DNA of 64,000 bases, taken from assembly GCA_036346255.1 (NCBI GenBank), contig CM070632.1, positions 18,989,408 through 19,053,407 of the forward strand, read 5' to 3'. A model generated the notes under the pieces. That model was not told the origin of the DNA and did not search any database. It worked only from the letters and a program-made list of their open reading frames with translations. Origin of the DNA: Ampelocalamus luodianensis. Lineage: Eukaryota; Streptophyta; Magnoliopsida; Poales; Poaceae. The position numbers were made by a program, and so were the translations under genes. This document shows, piece by piece, positions 10,757 through 21,042 of the stretch. Every line of letters begins with the position of its first letter. Position 1 is the stretch's first letter.

Positions 10757-12097
10757 TCAACAAAGAGATCGGGATAGTTGGTCTTGAGGTCTTCTTCTTT
10801 TCCCATGTGGCTTCACTTTCCGGTGATGACTCACTTGTACCTTGTATGATCGATGATTACATACGGTGACTTGCTCTGCGACATCCGAATCTTGATTGGT
10901 CGCTCCACGTAGGTGAGATCTTCTCGAAGATCGAAGCTTTCCAAGAAGGTATGGTCTTAGCGCGCTTGCAAGCATTTCCTCAAGCGGGATACATGGAAGA
11001 CATCGTGCACAGCTGACAAGGCTTCTGGTAGCTCAAGCTGATATGCCACTTCACCTCTTTTGGCTAGAATTTTGTATGGCCCCACAAATCTGGGTGCGAG
11101 TTTTCCTTTTGTTCGGAATCTTCTTACTCCTCTGAGTGGAGTGACCCTGAGATAGACCAAGTCTCCTACCTCAAAGTTTAGATCCCTCCGACGGTTATCA
11201 GCATAACTCTTTTGTCGAGTTTGTGCCACTTTCAGATGTTCCCTTATGGCTTTGACCTTACTTTTTGCATCTTTGATTATCTCAGGTCCAAAGAGCTGAT
11301 GTTCTCCTACCTCATCCCACAGAAGTGGAGTTCGGCATTTTCTGCCATACAATGCTTCAAAAGGAGCCATTTGCAAACTAGCTTGATAGCTATTGTTATA
11401 CGAGAATGCATCGGGCAAATTCTTGTCCCAACTTTGTCCAAATTCCAGGCACAGGCTCGGAGCATATCTTGAGGACTTGATTGGTGCGTTCGTCGACCAT
11501 CTGTTTGAGGATGATAGGTCAGATTGAAGTTGAGTCCGTGCCTAAGGCTTCATGCGATCTCTGCGAATCTTGATGTAAACTAGAACCTCGCCGGACACGA
11601 TTTTCTTGGGTACCCGTGTAGACAAACAATCCTAGCCACATATAACTCTGCCAATTGACTGCTTCTGTATGTAGTCTTGACAGGGATGAAATGAGCTACT
11701 TTGGTCAACCGATCAACTATCACCCGAGATAGAATCATATCCCGATTGGGTCCTAGGAAGTCCGTGATGAAGTCCATGCCAATCTCTTCCCATTTCCATT
11801 ACGAATTGGTAGAGGCCGCAACAATCGGTGGTCTCGATGTTCTGCCTTAACTCGCTGACACACATCACAGCGGGCGACGAACTTAGCAATTTCTCGTTTC
11901 ATGCTGACCCACCAGTATTTCTCCTTCAGATCCTGGTACATCTTGGTGCTTCCGGGGTGAATGGAGTAAGGCGTTTCATGGGCCTCCTTCAGAATTGATT
12001 GTTTTAACTCCTGGTGGTTAGGTACACAAATGCGGTTCCCAAACCACACAGTTCCTTGTTCATCTTCAGCGAATCCTGGAGCCTTGCCTCTTCGCAT
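10757..12097 (-). pseudogene. Integrase and C-terminal region of element A (frameshifted)
   Basis: The pieces in order are as follows. 12097-11753 holds the zinc-binding H2C2 domain (HETPYSIHPGSTKMYQDLK, YWW, CDVCQRVK). 11777-11580 holds the start of the catalytic core (MDFITDFLGPNRD, VDRLTKVAHFIPVK). 11418-10957 holds the end of the core and the GPY/F domain (ALYGRKCRTPLLWDE, KLAPRFVGPYKILAKRG, VFHVSRLRKC). 10975-10757 holds the degraded tail where chromoviruses carry a chromodomain. Known role: cDNA insertion, with the chromodomain steering to heterochromatin. Breaks near 11750, 11500 and 10960 make it inactive. Confidence 0.88.
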
Positions 12098-12459
12098 ATT
12101 CTTCTTGATCTCCTTGATGTCATCATCTTCTAGTTATTTTCTCGATCGACTTTGAAGAGTCGGTTGTACTTCAAAGCATTCACACAACCTTGACCGACAA
12201 TCTCCAAGTTTAGGCGCTTCAATTCTTCATGTAGTTACGCTGTTCATCCGCACCATCATGGTATTGCAATAGGCCTTTCGCTCGGGGCATCTGCAACTAC
12301 ATTTGCTTTGCACAGGTGATAATGGATTCCAAGATCATAATCTTTTATCAACTCTAGCCATCTTCTCTGCCGAAGGTTTAATTCTGCCTGTGTGAATATA
12401 TACTTCAAACTCTTGTGATCCGTGAAAATCTCACAGCGGTTACCAATGAGATAATGCCG
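12098..12459 (-). pseudogene. RNase H to integrase linker of element A (unreadable frame)
   Basis: The stretch is homologous in position to the end of RNase H and the linker before the integrase zinc finger. It contains short translated pieces resembling the chromoviral RNase H tail on the minus strand, but stops and shifts prevent a continuous frame. No separate gene is present. Confidence 0.55.
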
Positions 12460-13621
12460 TCAAATCTTCAAGGCATGCACAATCGCTGCTAACTCCAGAT
12501 CATGGGTTGGATAATTCCCTTCATGTGGCCTCAACTGCCTGGATGCATAAGCTACTACCTTGCCCTCCTGCATCAATACACATCCGAGGCCTTGACGGGA
12601 TGCGTCGCAGAAGATCTCGAAATCTTTACGGATATCAGGTAAAACTAACACAGGTGCTGAGACCAATCTCCTCTTCAGGTCTTGAAAACTTTCTTCACAG
12701 GCATCTGTCCAATCAAATTTCTTCTCCTTCTTCAGAAGTTGAGTCATGGGTCTTGCAATCTTAGAGAAATTTTCAATGAACCTGCGGTAATAACCCGCTA
12801 GTCCAAGGAAACTTCTCACTTGGTGGTATCCCGGTTGCTTCCAATCGACACGCTTCAACCTTGGCAGGATCTACTGCGATTCCTCCTGCTAACACAATAT
12901 GCCCAAGGAATGCCACTTGACTTAGCCAAAATTCACTTTTGCTGAATTTGGCATAGAGTTGGTGCTCCCTGAGTTTGTCCAGTATCATTCTGATATGCTT
13001 CTCGTGTTCTTCTTCATCCTTCGAGTAGATGAGAATGTCATCGATGAAAACAACCACAAACTTATCCAGGAATTCCATGAACACTTTGTTCATCATATTC
13101 ATGAAATAAGCGGGCGTTACAAACCGAAAGACATCACTTTGTAAACTCGCATCCCATATCCGGTGGTGAAAGTCGTCTTGAATATCTTAAGTGCGATCTT
13201 TAGTTGGTGATAGCGGATCTCAAATCAATCTTGAAAAGACACTTGCTCCTTTGGTGATCAAGCGGATCATCTATCACGGTAAAGGATATTTGTTCTTGAT
13301 CGTCACCTCATTGAGTGATCTGTAATCAACACACATCCTCATGCTATTGTCCTTTTTCTTGACGAACAGCACTGGTGCTCCCCAAGGTGAGGAACTGGGT
13401 CGGATGTAACCTCTGCTTCGCAGTTCTTCAATCTGTTTCTTCAATTCCGCTAACTCATTAGCTGGCATTCTATAGGGTCGCTTCGATATTGGAGTTGTCC
13501 TTGGGACTAAGTCAATTAAGAACATTACGTCCCTATCTGGTGGCATGCCAGGTAAATCATCAGGAAAAACATCACCATATTCTCGGACTACAGGTATGTC
13601 ATCAAGTTTCACTTCCTTCAT
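12460..13621 (-). pseudogene. Reverse transcriptase and RNase H of element A (frameshifted)
   Basis: Positions 13621-13274 carry the RT fingers (GDVFPDDLPGMPPDRD, SSPWGAPVLFVKKKD, MCVDYRSLNEVTIKN). Positions 13102-12773 carry the palm with the catalytic box FVVVFIDDILIYSK and the segment LYAKFSKSEFWL. Positions 12858-12460 carry the connection (FSKIARPMTQLLKKEKKFDW) and RNase H (DASRQGLGCVLMQEGKVVAY, THDLELAAIVHALKI). Frames break near 13100-13270 and near 12850. The RNase H tail continues below 12460 in another frame, where a DHKSLKY-type segment can be followed to about 12350. Confidence 0.9.
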
Positions 13622-13798
13622 GCTGGTGAGGATAGAACTTCCATTGGTGCAGGTCTTGGGTTTGAACTCGACTGAAATTCCTTCTCCATTTGTGAGAGTG
13701 ATAGACCTATTAGCACGATCTATTTGTCCATGATTCTTGGCTAACTACCCATTCCAAGAATAACATCCGACCTTGGGAATGCAAGACTATCAAGTCGA

Positions 13799-14947
13799 CT
13801 AGGAAGGATACTCGGATATTTCAAGGGTGAGGTTCGGGCATAGAGAACTAGTTCTCATTTCTGAGCCCGGAGAATGGATTATCATGGGATTTGCTAAGGA
13901 AGATATTGGTAACCCATTTTTGCCCACAAATTTATTTGACACGAAAGAATGTGAAGCTCCGGAATCAAATAGCACTGAAGCTGGTATTGAATTGACAAGA
14001 AACATACCAAGCACAACATCCGGTGCTGCCTGGGCTTCCTCGGCCGTGACGTGGTTCACACGTCCCTTGATGAACTGGCCTGACGGCTTTGCAGTGCCGC
14101 CAGTGGCTGTGGCTCCTGGTGCTGGCTTGGAAGACGCCGCTGCCTGCTGCTTCTTGGGGCATCTGTTGGCATAGTGGCCTGTTTCATTGCAGTGGAAACA
14201 GGTCACTCCTGCAGCTGAGGGGGCGGAGCTCTTCTGCTGAAATTGTCCTCCGGTTGATGCGCTGCGGAAGTTGGAGGTGTTGGGGCGCTGATTCTGCACC
14301 GGCTCGGATGTGGAAGATCGGAACTTCCCACGCTGCGGTGGCGCGGCGAATGAAACGAGGCTTGGGAAAGCCTCTGCGTTGAACTTCGGGCGGCCATCCT
14401 CCGCTATGGTTCTCCATCTCGTGATGCTTGGCCTCTGGCGGATCGCCTTGTCCACCAACAGTTGGAAGTCGGTGAAGTTACGGGAGATGAGTTGGGCGAG
14501 AGATGTCGTCGTTGAGTCCCTCCAGGGAACCTTTCTTGTCGTTCTTCATCTCGGGCGACATCGGTAGGCATAGCGAGCCAAGCGATTGAAGCGGTGGAGA
14601 TACTCGCTCACCGAGCGATTGCCTTAGCGAAGGGCATGGAACTCCTTCTTCTTCAATGTCATCCGGTGGCGGAATGTGTGCATGACGGAAGGCTCGAACT
14701 CGTCCCACGAGATGGCACAGGCGTTGGCGTGTGAGATGCGTAAATTGTCCCACCATTCGAAGGTGGTCCGTTGAGTGATGAGTTGCGAACAAGACCTCTC
14801 GCGATCGTGCATTGCGCGATGTCGATTTCTTTCCGATGTACGAAGCCAATCGTCGGCATCCATCGGCTCGGTCTTCTTTGGAGAATGTCGGAGGACGCAT
14901 ACGCATGAACTCGACATGGTCACCGCCGAGAAAGGTGTGCGGTGCAC
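13799..14947 (-). pseudogene. gag and aspartic protease of element A (frameshifted)
   Basis: Positions 14947-14478 in several frames hold capsid segments (PMDADDWLRT, FEWWDNLRISHANACAISWD, RMTLKKKEFHALR, EGLNDD). Positions 14458-13799 form one frame starting MVDKAIRQ, with a CCHC zinc knuckle CFHCNETGHYANRCP near residue 85 and the protease active site VLFDSGASHSFVS near residue 160. Known roles are particle assembly, RNA binding and polyprotein cleavage. At least three shifts break the capsid. The protease tail (13622-13798) is disrupted by a stop near 13745. Confidence 0.88.
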
Positions 14948-15377
14948 GAGTTGCGGCGGTAGCTTCTTTGTTGTTCGTTGTTACGGCGTTGTTGAGCGGC
15001 GAGCCAACAATTCAATAAGGTGAGTTTGATTGGTCATCATCATTTGCCAATCCGGTCCCGCTTCTTTGGTGGTGGGGGAGGTTGCTGAACATGATGTTCA
15101 TGGTTGTCGGTATTCCCGTTGTTCGACCACGGATCTGCCATTTCTGTGCGGTGTTCACCATCTGCTTGAATTTTCCAAAGACTTAGGAAAGGGAAGAAAA
15201 GGTTGCACTAAGGGGAAGTAAATTTATATTAGCCCAAAAAGCACACCAAAACAAGACAAAGAATCCAAATTTCTTTTTCAGAGTAGTTCTTTATTTTATT
15301 CATTTGATTATGGCTACCACAAAATGTTAGTAGCTCATAATTCGCAGCTAATCGAATAACTAAGGGAAAGCAAACAT
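14948..15377. other. Leader between ORF0 and gag of element A
   Basis: About 430 bp separate the gag start from the upstream leader ORF. The sequence has short frames only, and I see no protein motif. It would belong to the element's 5' untranslated region. Confidence 0.5.
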
Positions 15378-15974
15378 CTAAAATGGTGGAAGTAAAACAT
15401 CTATGGGGTGGATGGGGTGTAGTCGGGAGTTGCGGTCTTGCCTTGGCCCTTTTGTGCAGAGCCAATTCACCTGCGCCTTGACCTCTCCTCTGCGGCCTCT
15501 AGCCTCCACGAGCGAGATCTGACTCGTCGGGGTGTTGCCATAGGCGTAATCCATCGCCTTGGCTAACTCCACCTGGTAGGTGATCTCCGGCATATCCTCA
15601 TTCTCGACTGAGCTGAAGGCACTGCCTAGTCGAGTGGGGATGTGCATGGGATAGTACTGGAATGCAGTATCCCGAAAATGGGCGTCGTAGGTGTAGCGAA
15701 GTCGGCGTACGGCTTCTCTTGCCGCATCTTGGATGCCGTCCTCGAAAGTCTCCCGACGCATTGGGGCGTCGAAGATGTGGAAGGATGTATCCGGCGCTAG
15801 GTTAGAGTAGAGGATAACCTCCACTCTCCAGCGCTCCTGCTATCCCACGATATACTTGTATCCTTGGTATGTGGGTCTCTTCGTGAAACTCAGATGCTGC
15901 ATCATCTTCCATAGGATATCCGCCCATTCTCCAGCGTAGACTCCATGGGAGATACGGGTCGGTCTCTCGGCCAT
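15378..15974 (-). pseudogene. ORF0: leader ORF upstream of gag in element A, unknown function
   Basis: A minus-strand frame starts at an ATG at 15974 (MAERPTRISHGVYAGEWADI) about 160 bp after the PBS. It runs to 15378 (~198 codons), broken only by one in-frame TAG at 15840-15842. The later part includes EAVRRLRYTYDAHFRDTAFQ, and the C-terminus is basic. Leader ORFs of this kind, with a segment of the form R-L-R-x-T-x-x-Y-P, occur before gag in several grass gypsy elements as unannotated hypothetical proteins. I know no function for it. That gag and pol nearby have many shifts while this frame has one nonsense codon suggests constraint before decay. Confidence 0.55.
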
Positions 15975-16134
15975 CTACAATTTTTAGAAAGGACAAGAGT
16001 TTAGAAATCTTTTTAATAGAGAAAGGAAGAGTAAGACTCCGGAAGGCAGTAAATAGTTTGTAAATTTTTAAAAATTAGTCCTTAATGGTTTTACCAATTC
16101 TCACAGTGGGCCATGACCTACACGATCGATATGG

Positions 16135-16144
16135 CTCGATACCA
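16135..16144 (-). promoter_or_regulatory. Primer-binding site of element A (iMet type, one base short)
   Basis: The minus strand reads TGGTATCGAGCC next to the 5' LTR. The usual site complementary to initiator tRNA-Met is TGGTATCAGAGC, so a base in CAG is missing. Element C shows the same loss. Confidence 0.75.
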
Positions 16145-16147
16145 CTT

Positions 16148-19100
16148 TGTCGAACCGGGAGCGAAGGATCCGAATTCTCGTGTTCAAACACGGTCCGAGA
16201 TTTCAGTGTACGAGTCTCACAAAAATGAATATCACATTCATATCACGAAACGTAAATGGCATTAAATAAATAAGCTGTTTAATACAAATAAGTCTGAATA
16301 ATAATATCAAATGTCAAATGATAAACACAATGAAACAACATAATAGTGGGAGCCACACGATGCGCCACGAGCAATCGTGCAGGTCGAAAGGCCTACTCGT
16401 CCGGGTCCTCACCGTCAAGATAGCAGTCTTCTCCTGAATAAGATTTATTCAGCAAGAGTGAGCACTACTACCGTGCTCGCAAGTCACACCCAATATTGAA
16501 TTTAAATGCATGCATAAGGAAACAAGTGAGTATGGCAGGGGTTGTTTTGCATAAACAGCATTTTTAGTTTGAATAAGCATAGTAGTTTCCAAGGCAATTT
16601 TATACTATGGATAAAATCATATTTTGAAATGACCATGATATAATGTGGATAACCTCCAATGATAAAGTGAAGGATCCCCTCCTAACACTTGGCTTCCCGC
16701 CCAAATTTTCATAAGGATTAACCATCCTCAACATTTAATAAATCATTTTAAAACCAAAAATAATTCTAACTTTAAGTGGCCCTGCTAGCATGTCCATGAC
16801 CGCGGACGCGGCTATTCGAATAGTTTCTACTCTGCAGAGTTGGTACAACTTTACCCACACGAGGTGACATGCTCGTTATGTCGGCCAATTCACGCTTCCG
16901 TAGGCGTGTGACTGAGCAATTACCATGAGGCCTTTACAATGTTTTATCCTAGTACATTCATGTCCGCTAAGGTTTCGCCCCTTTGGACTGACCGTCCTCC
17001 GGAAGCCCCCTCTTGCGCCAAGTGGGAATAAAACGTCTAACCGACACCCACAAAATCACATGACATAAATATACTAGGACATCACAAATTAGTCAGCCAA
17101 ATCCTGCCCATACAGGACATGTGGTGGTACGTTATGGCATAGCAATAAGCGGCTCAAAGACCGGTCCTCAATTGACTTGGGCGTCATTCCTACAACCCAT
17201 GGGCCTTGATCTTAACCAGATCAAACCCGTGCATAAACCTGCACCCACCATTCCGACCATTTCGCCCAAGTCCAAACCCATTTTGATTTTATTTTGAATA
17301 AAAACTTCATTTATAAACTCATGTGGTAAAACAATACCACAATGTCAAGTTTGAAAACAATTTGTAGAAATATGGTGTAAACCCTCTCAAATTACTCAGA
17401 ATGTGGACTAAGCTTGGCTAAGCATATACTTGGATTTTGGTAATATTTTGCTTATGGTATCAAGGTAGTCAGATACAACATTCAAATTTGGCCATACAAT
17501 AACATATGGAATTAACTATATGTAAAACAGGATATTAAAATATTTATAACAACATATGCATGCAATAAGGAATTTAAAACTGAAAATAACTTAAAATAAT
17601 AGGGCAATATGGTCAATGGTGTAACTTGCCTTGTTCGATGTCTTGGAATTCTAAATCTTGATTGATCGAACTCTCCGAGTCGTCAAATTCTATCGCTAAA
17701 ATACGATAAATTCAAAATGCAAATTCAAATAAATTCAAAAACATAGCTCAAATTAACTCCAAACTGAAATATTTTGGTTTAGTTAGCTAGATTATAATTT
17801 TATATAAATTTTGCAATTTGAATCACCCAATTTGGAGTTCATATGCAAAAGTTATGAATTTTTGAAGTTTATATCTAAATCTGAAATTTTATTGAATTTC
17901 CAGAATTATTTTCCTACTGAAAATCCATTTATTGCGCAATGATTACATCAGCTACAGTATTTCGGGATTAAAAGATTTAAAATTAAATTCTGACAGGTGG
18001 GCCCCAAGTGTTAGTGGGCCGGCTCACTGTGAACCAAGCCCACCGAACCTTGGAAGGACTGGCACGGTGGACCATGCCACGCGGCGTGTGCGTGGGTGCT
18101 GACACGGCGCCACGCCAGGTCCACGTCGACCCGGCCGGTGAGGTGGCCTTGCCATGTCATCTTGACGGCGGCGACCTCGGGCGCGTACGACAACGGCGAT
18201 CGGCGGCTCTCCGGCGAGGGTGAGTGGTCGCAAATTGTAGAGGGGGATAATGCGAACACGATGGTACCGTTTTGGACGTGAATGGTCGTCGGAGTTGACC
18301 GGCGGCGAGCTTTTGGCGGCGGAGGGTTTCGGGTGTTGTCGACAACGGAGTTCCGGTGGCGCTCCGGAGTGATGAAGGGGTCCCCGAGGTGGCTCCTGTG
18401 TCGGTGAAGACGATGACGCAGACCACGGCGGCTTGGCGACGTCGACGGCGACGAAACTTGAAGTTTTTCCGCGGCGGCGGAAAACCCTAGACTCACGATT
18501 ACGGTGGCGGTAGAGCTCCGGCGAAATGAGATTTGAGGAGATGAGATGAGTGCGTAGATGCGCTCCCGGTGGTGCCTTTTATAGGGGCTGGGAGGCTCTG
18601 AGGTGATGTGGGGAGGTGGGAGTCGTGCGGCAGCGGTTGCGGCGTCGTGGGCGTATCCGTCGCGGAGAAGAGGGGAGACGTGGGGGAAAATGCGGCGGAG
18701 GTGGATGCGGTCTCGTGCACGTACACGCGAATGTCGGAGCGGTTGGGATTGAGCCGTTAGCGAAGCTCGGACGTGGGTGTCCATGGCGGCGGGCCGTTGG
18801 CAGCGCGGAGAAGAAGGCGAGGAAGACGACGACGTGGAGCCGTTGGATTTAGATCCTGCGGTTGGGACTTGGTGGGAGTAGAAGATCGTGGAGGAAATCC
18901 TGGCCGTAGGATTTAGATTGAAGGGTTTAGATTAGGAGGTTTTAAGTCTCCGAAGCGGTACGAAGATCTCGCCGTTAGATTAAGATCGCACGGCTCATAT
19001 TGTTGAGGATATTCGGACCGTGCGGTGGTTAAACAAGATCTTGACCGTTGGTTCTTGATCCAGCGGTGGAGATAAGACGAGGCGCGTGTGGGAGGCGCGT

Positions 19101-19506
19101 GCGTTGGATTTTAATCCAACGGTGGATGGATAAGGTGAGAGAGAGGGTGCGGCGGCTGGGCTGTGCGGGCCGCGCGCGGGAGTGAGTTTGGGCCGGAGCC
19201 TTTGGGTTTCGGCCCAAACACTGTTAGAGGTTTTCTTTTGCTTTTCTATTTGTTTTAATTCTGATAATTCATAATAGCTTTAGAAAATAGCAAAATACTT
19301 CCAAAAATTATGGAAAAATTCACAGAAATTCTCATACTCATTCTGGACTTAATAAAATTATTTCCAACTATTTGTTGGCTTTTAATTTTGCAAATAAATT
19401 TGTTTTAGCTTTAAAATATTTATAAAAAGCTTTTGAAAATTCAGGAAAAACCACAAACATAACTAAACTTTTAAATTTTACTGAAATTGAAATTTGGGCT
19501 GTTACA
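16148..19506 (-). repeat. 5' LTR of element A (3.36 kb)
   Basis: On the plus strand it starts TGTCGAACCGGG two to three bases from the PBS and ends GGGCTGTTACA, so on the element's own strand it begins TGTAAC. It contains a palindromic module at 16788-16863 shared with three other LTRs in the window, a minus-strand TATA box (CTATAAAAGG at 18576-18584) and a GC-rich downstream part. The frames up to 257 residues in the GC-rich part occur on both strands and lack family features, so I do not call them genes. Confidence 0.9.
18576..18584 (-). promoter_or_regulatory. TATA box of LTR A
   Basis: The minus strand shows CCCCTATAAAAGGCACCACC. The same box is present in the truncated LTR (about 9790-9798). 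It is the best candidate for the transcription start of element A. Confidence 0.5.
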
Positions 19507-20454
19507 GTGTTCTACGACCATCCTTACAACTCTTTCCTTTGAAGCCTTTTTTAAAACTTATCAAAAGAAAGGAACTTTATCTTTTGTAGCATATGGTCGA
19601 GAAATATGTTGTGGTCAGAGGACTGACCCAGCGAATAAAAACTTTGGAGCAGAAGCATTCCGATCTGAGAAGTAAGAATATTTCTCTTTTGGCTTGACTT
19701 CCTAAATTTCATTATCTTGTTTCTCTTTTCATAACTCAATCCTCTCCTTCTATCATATTTGATAGATTTAGAGAAAATTAAAGAAGAGGTCGTGGCTAAG
19801 GAAGCCATAATAATAAAACTTAGGGAAGAAAATCAAGGTAAAGACCGGTCGATCGAACTTGCGATGACCACACAAAAGGAGGTTTTCGACTCCTGTGAGA
19901 AGAAAATCAAAGGTAACTGATCGTAGACTTAACCAGTATTCCATAACTCCAATTTAAAAGTGTGTGTTAATTTTTATCCACTCGTGTAGAAAAAAACTCA
20001 AGCACTTGAACGAGCAGAAAAGACTCTTGAGTTTGAGCGTGGCCAAGGGGCTGAACTCGATCGAAGTCATGAAGACAAAGTCAAGGCTCTGAACAAGATG
20101 CTCTTCGACCTGGGGTTGGGAACGCAACTGCCCATTCTAAGAGATCCTGCGGAGAGAATCAATTTTCTCGGCCATCAACTCGAAGATCTCAAGGAAGTGA
20201 TAACACTCTTTCGAGAGAACCATGCTAAGACAATGAAGGAAGCTATCGCGAATGGAGTTAGTGTTGCCTTAGCAAAACTGGAGGCTTCCGACCCCTCTGT
20301 TAGTCTTAGAGCTGTTGAGGAAGACTTCGACTGCTCCGAAGATGAAGCAACAAAACTTCTCGAGGAAGTGAGACCTCTCGGAGAAAAAGTTGCTGAGGAA
20401 ATGGAAGTCGGATCTCCATCACGCAGCAACCAGTCTGGCGGTTCTAACAAGTAG
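19507..20454 (+). pseudogene. Antisense ORF of Tat element D, 3' exons (coiled-coil tail)
   Basis: This is the continuation of the plus-strand ORF at 6311-8272 after element A. Exon pieces separated by short AT-rich introns (GTAAGA near 19672, GTAACT near 19913) encode a Glu/Lys/Leu-rich helix: RIKTLEQKHSDLRS, KIKEEVVAKEAIIIKLREEN, RAEKTLEFERGQGAELDR. The last exon (about 19990-20454) ends with 118 clear residues from MLFDLGLGTQLPILRDPAER through LGHQLEDLKEVITLF to a Ser/Gly/Asn-rich C-terminus. A heptad-like pattern suggests coiled coil. No catalytic motif is visible. Confidence 0.72.
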
Positions 20455-21042
20455 ATGGATGTAAAATTTAAACTAAGTAATTGAAACTTACCTTTTATCA
20501 CCAATGAAGTTCTTGTTTTGTCTTATCAATGTTATTAAATACTCATATACCTCCTAGCCCCCGACTGCTTATATTAGTAGATGAACTTTACTAAAAAATA
20601 GCAGTAGACCAAGAAATTGAGTAATAACAATGACCATGGTAGAAGTGCTGATAATGTTTATGACAGCGATCTAGTGAATACTAGGAAATCATGTGGTCGG
20701 AACCGGCTTATGATTTCGACTAGTCTAGATCGTATCCATTATCGAATCACTGTGAGATACCACATATAGTTTGAAGAAATAACGAAAACTGGCTTTGATG
20801 ATAAGAAGATATGCATTAGGAATGTATACAAAAAAGAAGGAAAAGATAAGTACCCTTGTTTTTAAATTATTCGAATCTGGTCGTAACGAATCCCAAGAAT
20901 TGAAGATTTGTAAAATATCTCGCGAAACGTGTTCATGCTCAAATCCGACTGGCAGCGAGGATTGTAGGAAAAAGGACCGTCACTAGGAAGCTCCTTCCGG
21001 TGGGAAGGACCACGTGCAGAGAGGAGAGACTTCGACCAGGAG
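20455..21042. other. Non-coding stretch of element D between the antisense ORF and element B
   Basis: It contains a second purine-rich tract on the minus strand (GTCGGGGGCTAG, 20555-20567) nearly identical to the true PPT of D. No other feature was found. The last five bases AGGAG (21038-21042) are the target duplication of B. Confidence 0.6.

Larger units (their letters stand above)
8273..19506 (-). mobile_element. Element A: Tekay/Del-type chromovirus (Ty3/gypsy), nested in D
   Basis: It has two similar LTRs (8273-10714, truncated, and 16148-19506), an iMet-type PBS at 16135-16144, a PPT at 10715-10731, and minus-strand gag, protease, RT, RNase H and integrase between them. The motifs (VDYRSLNEVTIKNKYPLP, FIDDILIYSK, ALYGRKCRTPL, VFHVSRLRKC) are those of Tekay/Del chromoviruses. 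All ORFs carry frameshifts. The insertion splits the antisense ORF of D. Its outer left end is lost (see 8273), so no target duplication can be read. Confidence 0.93.
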
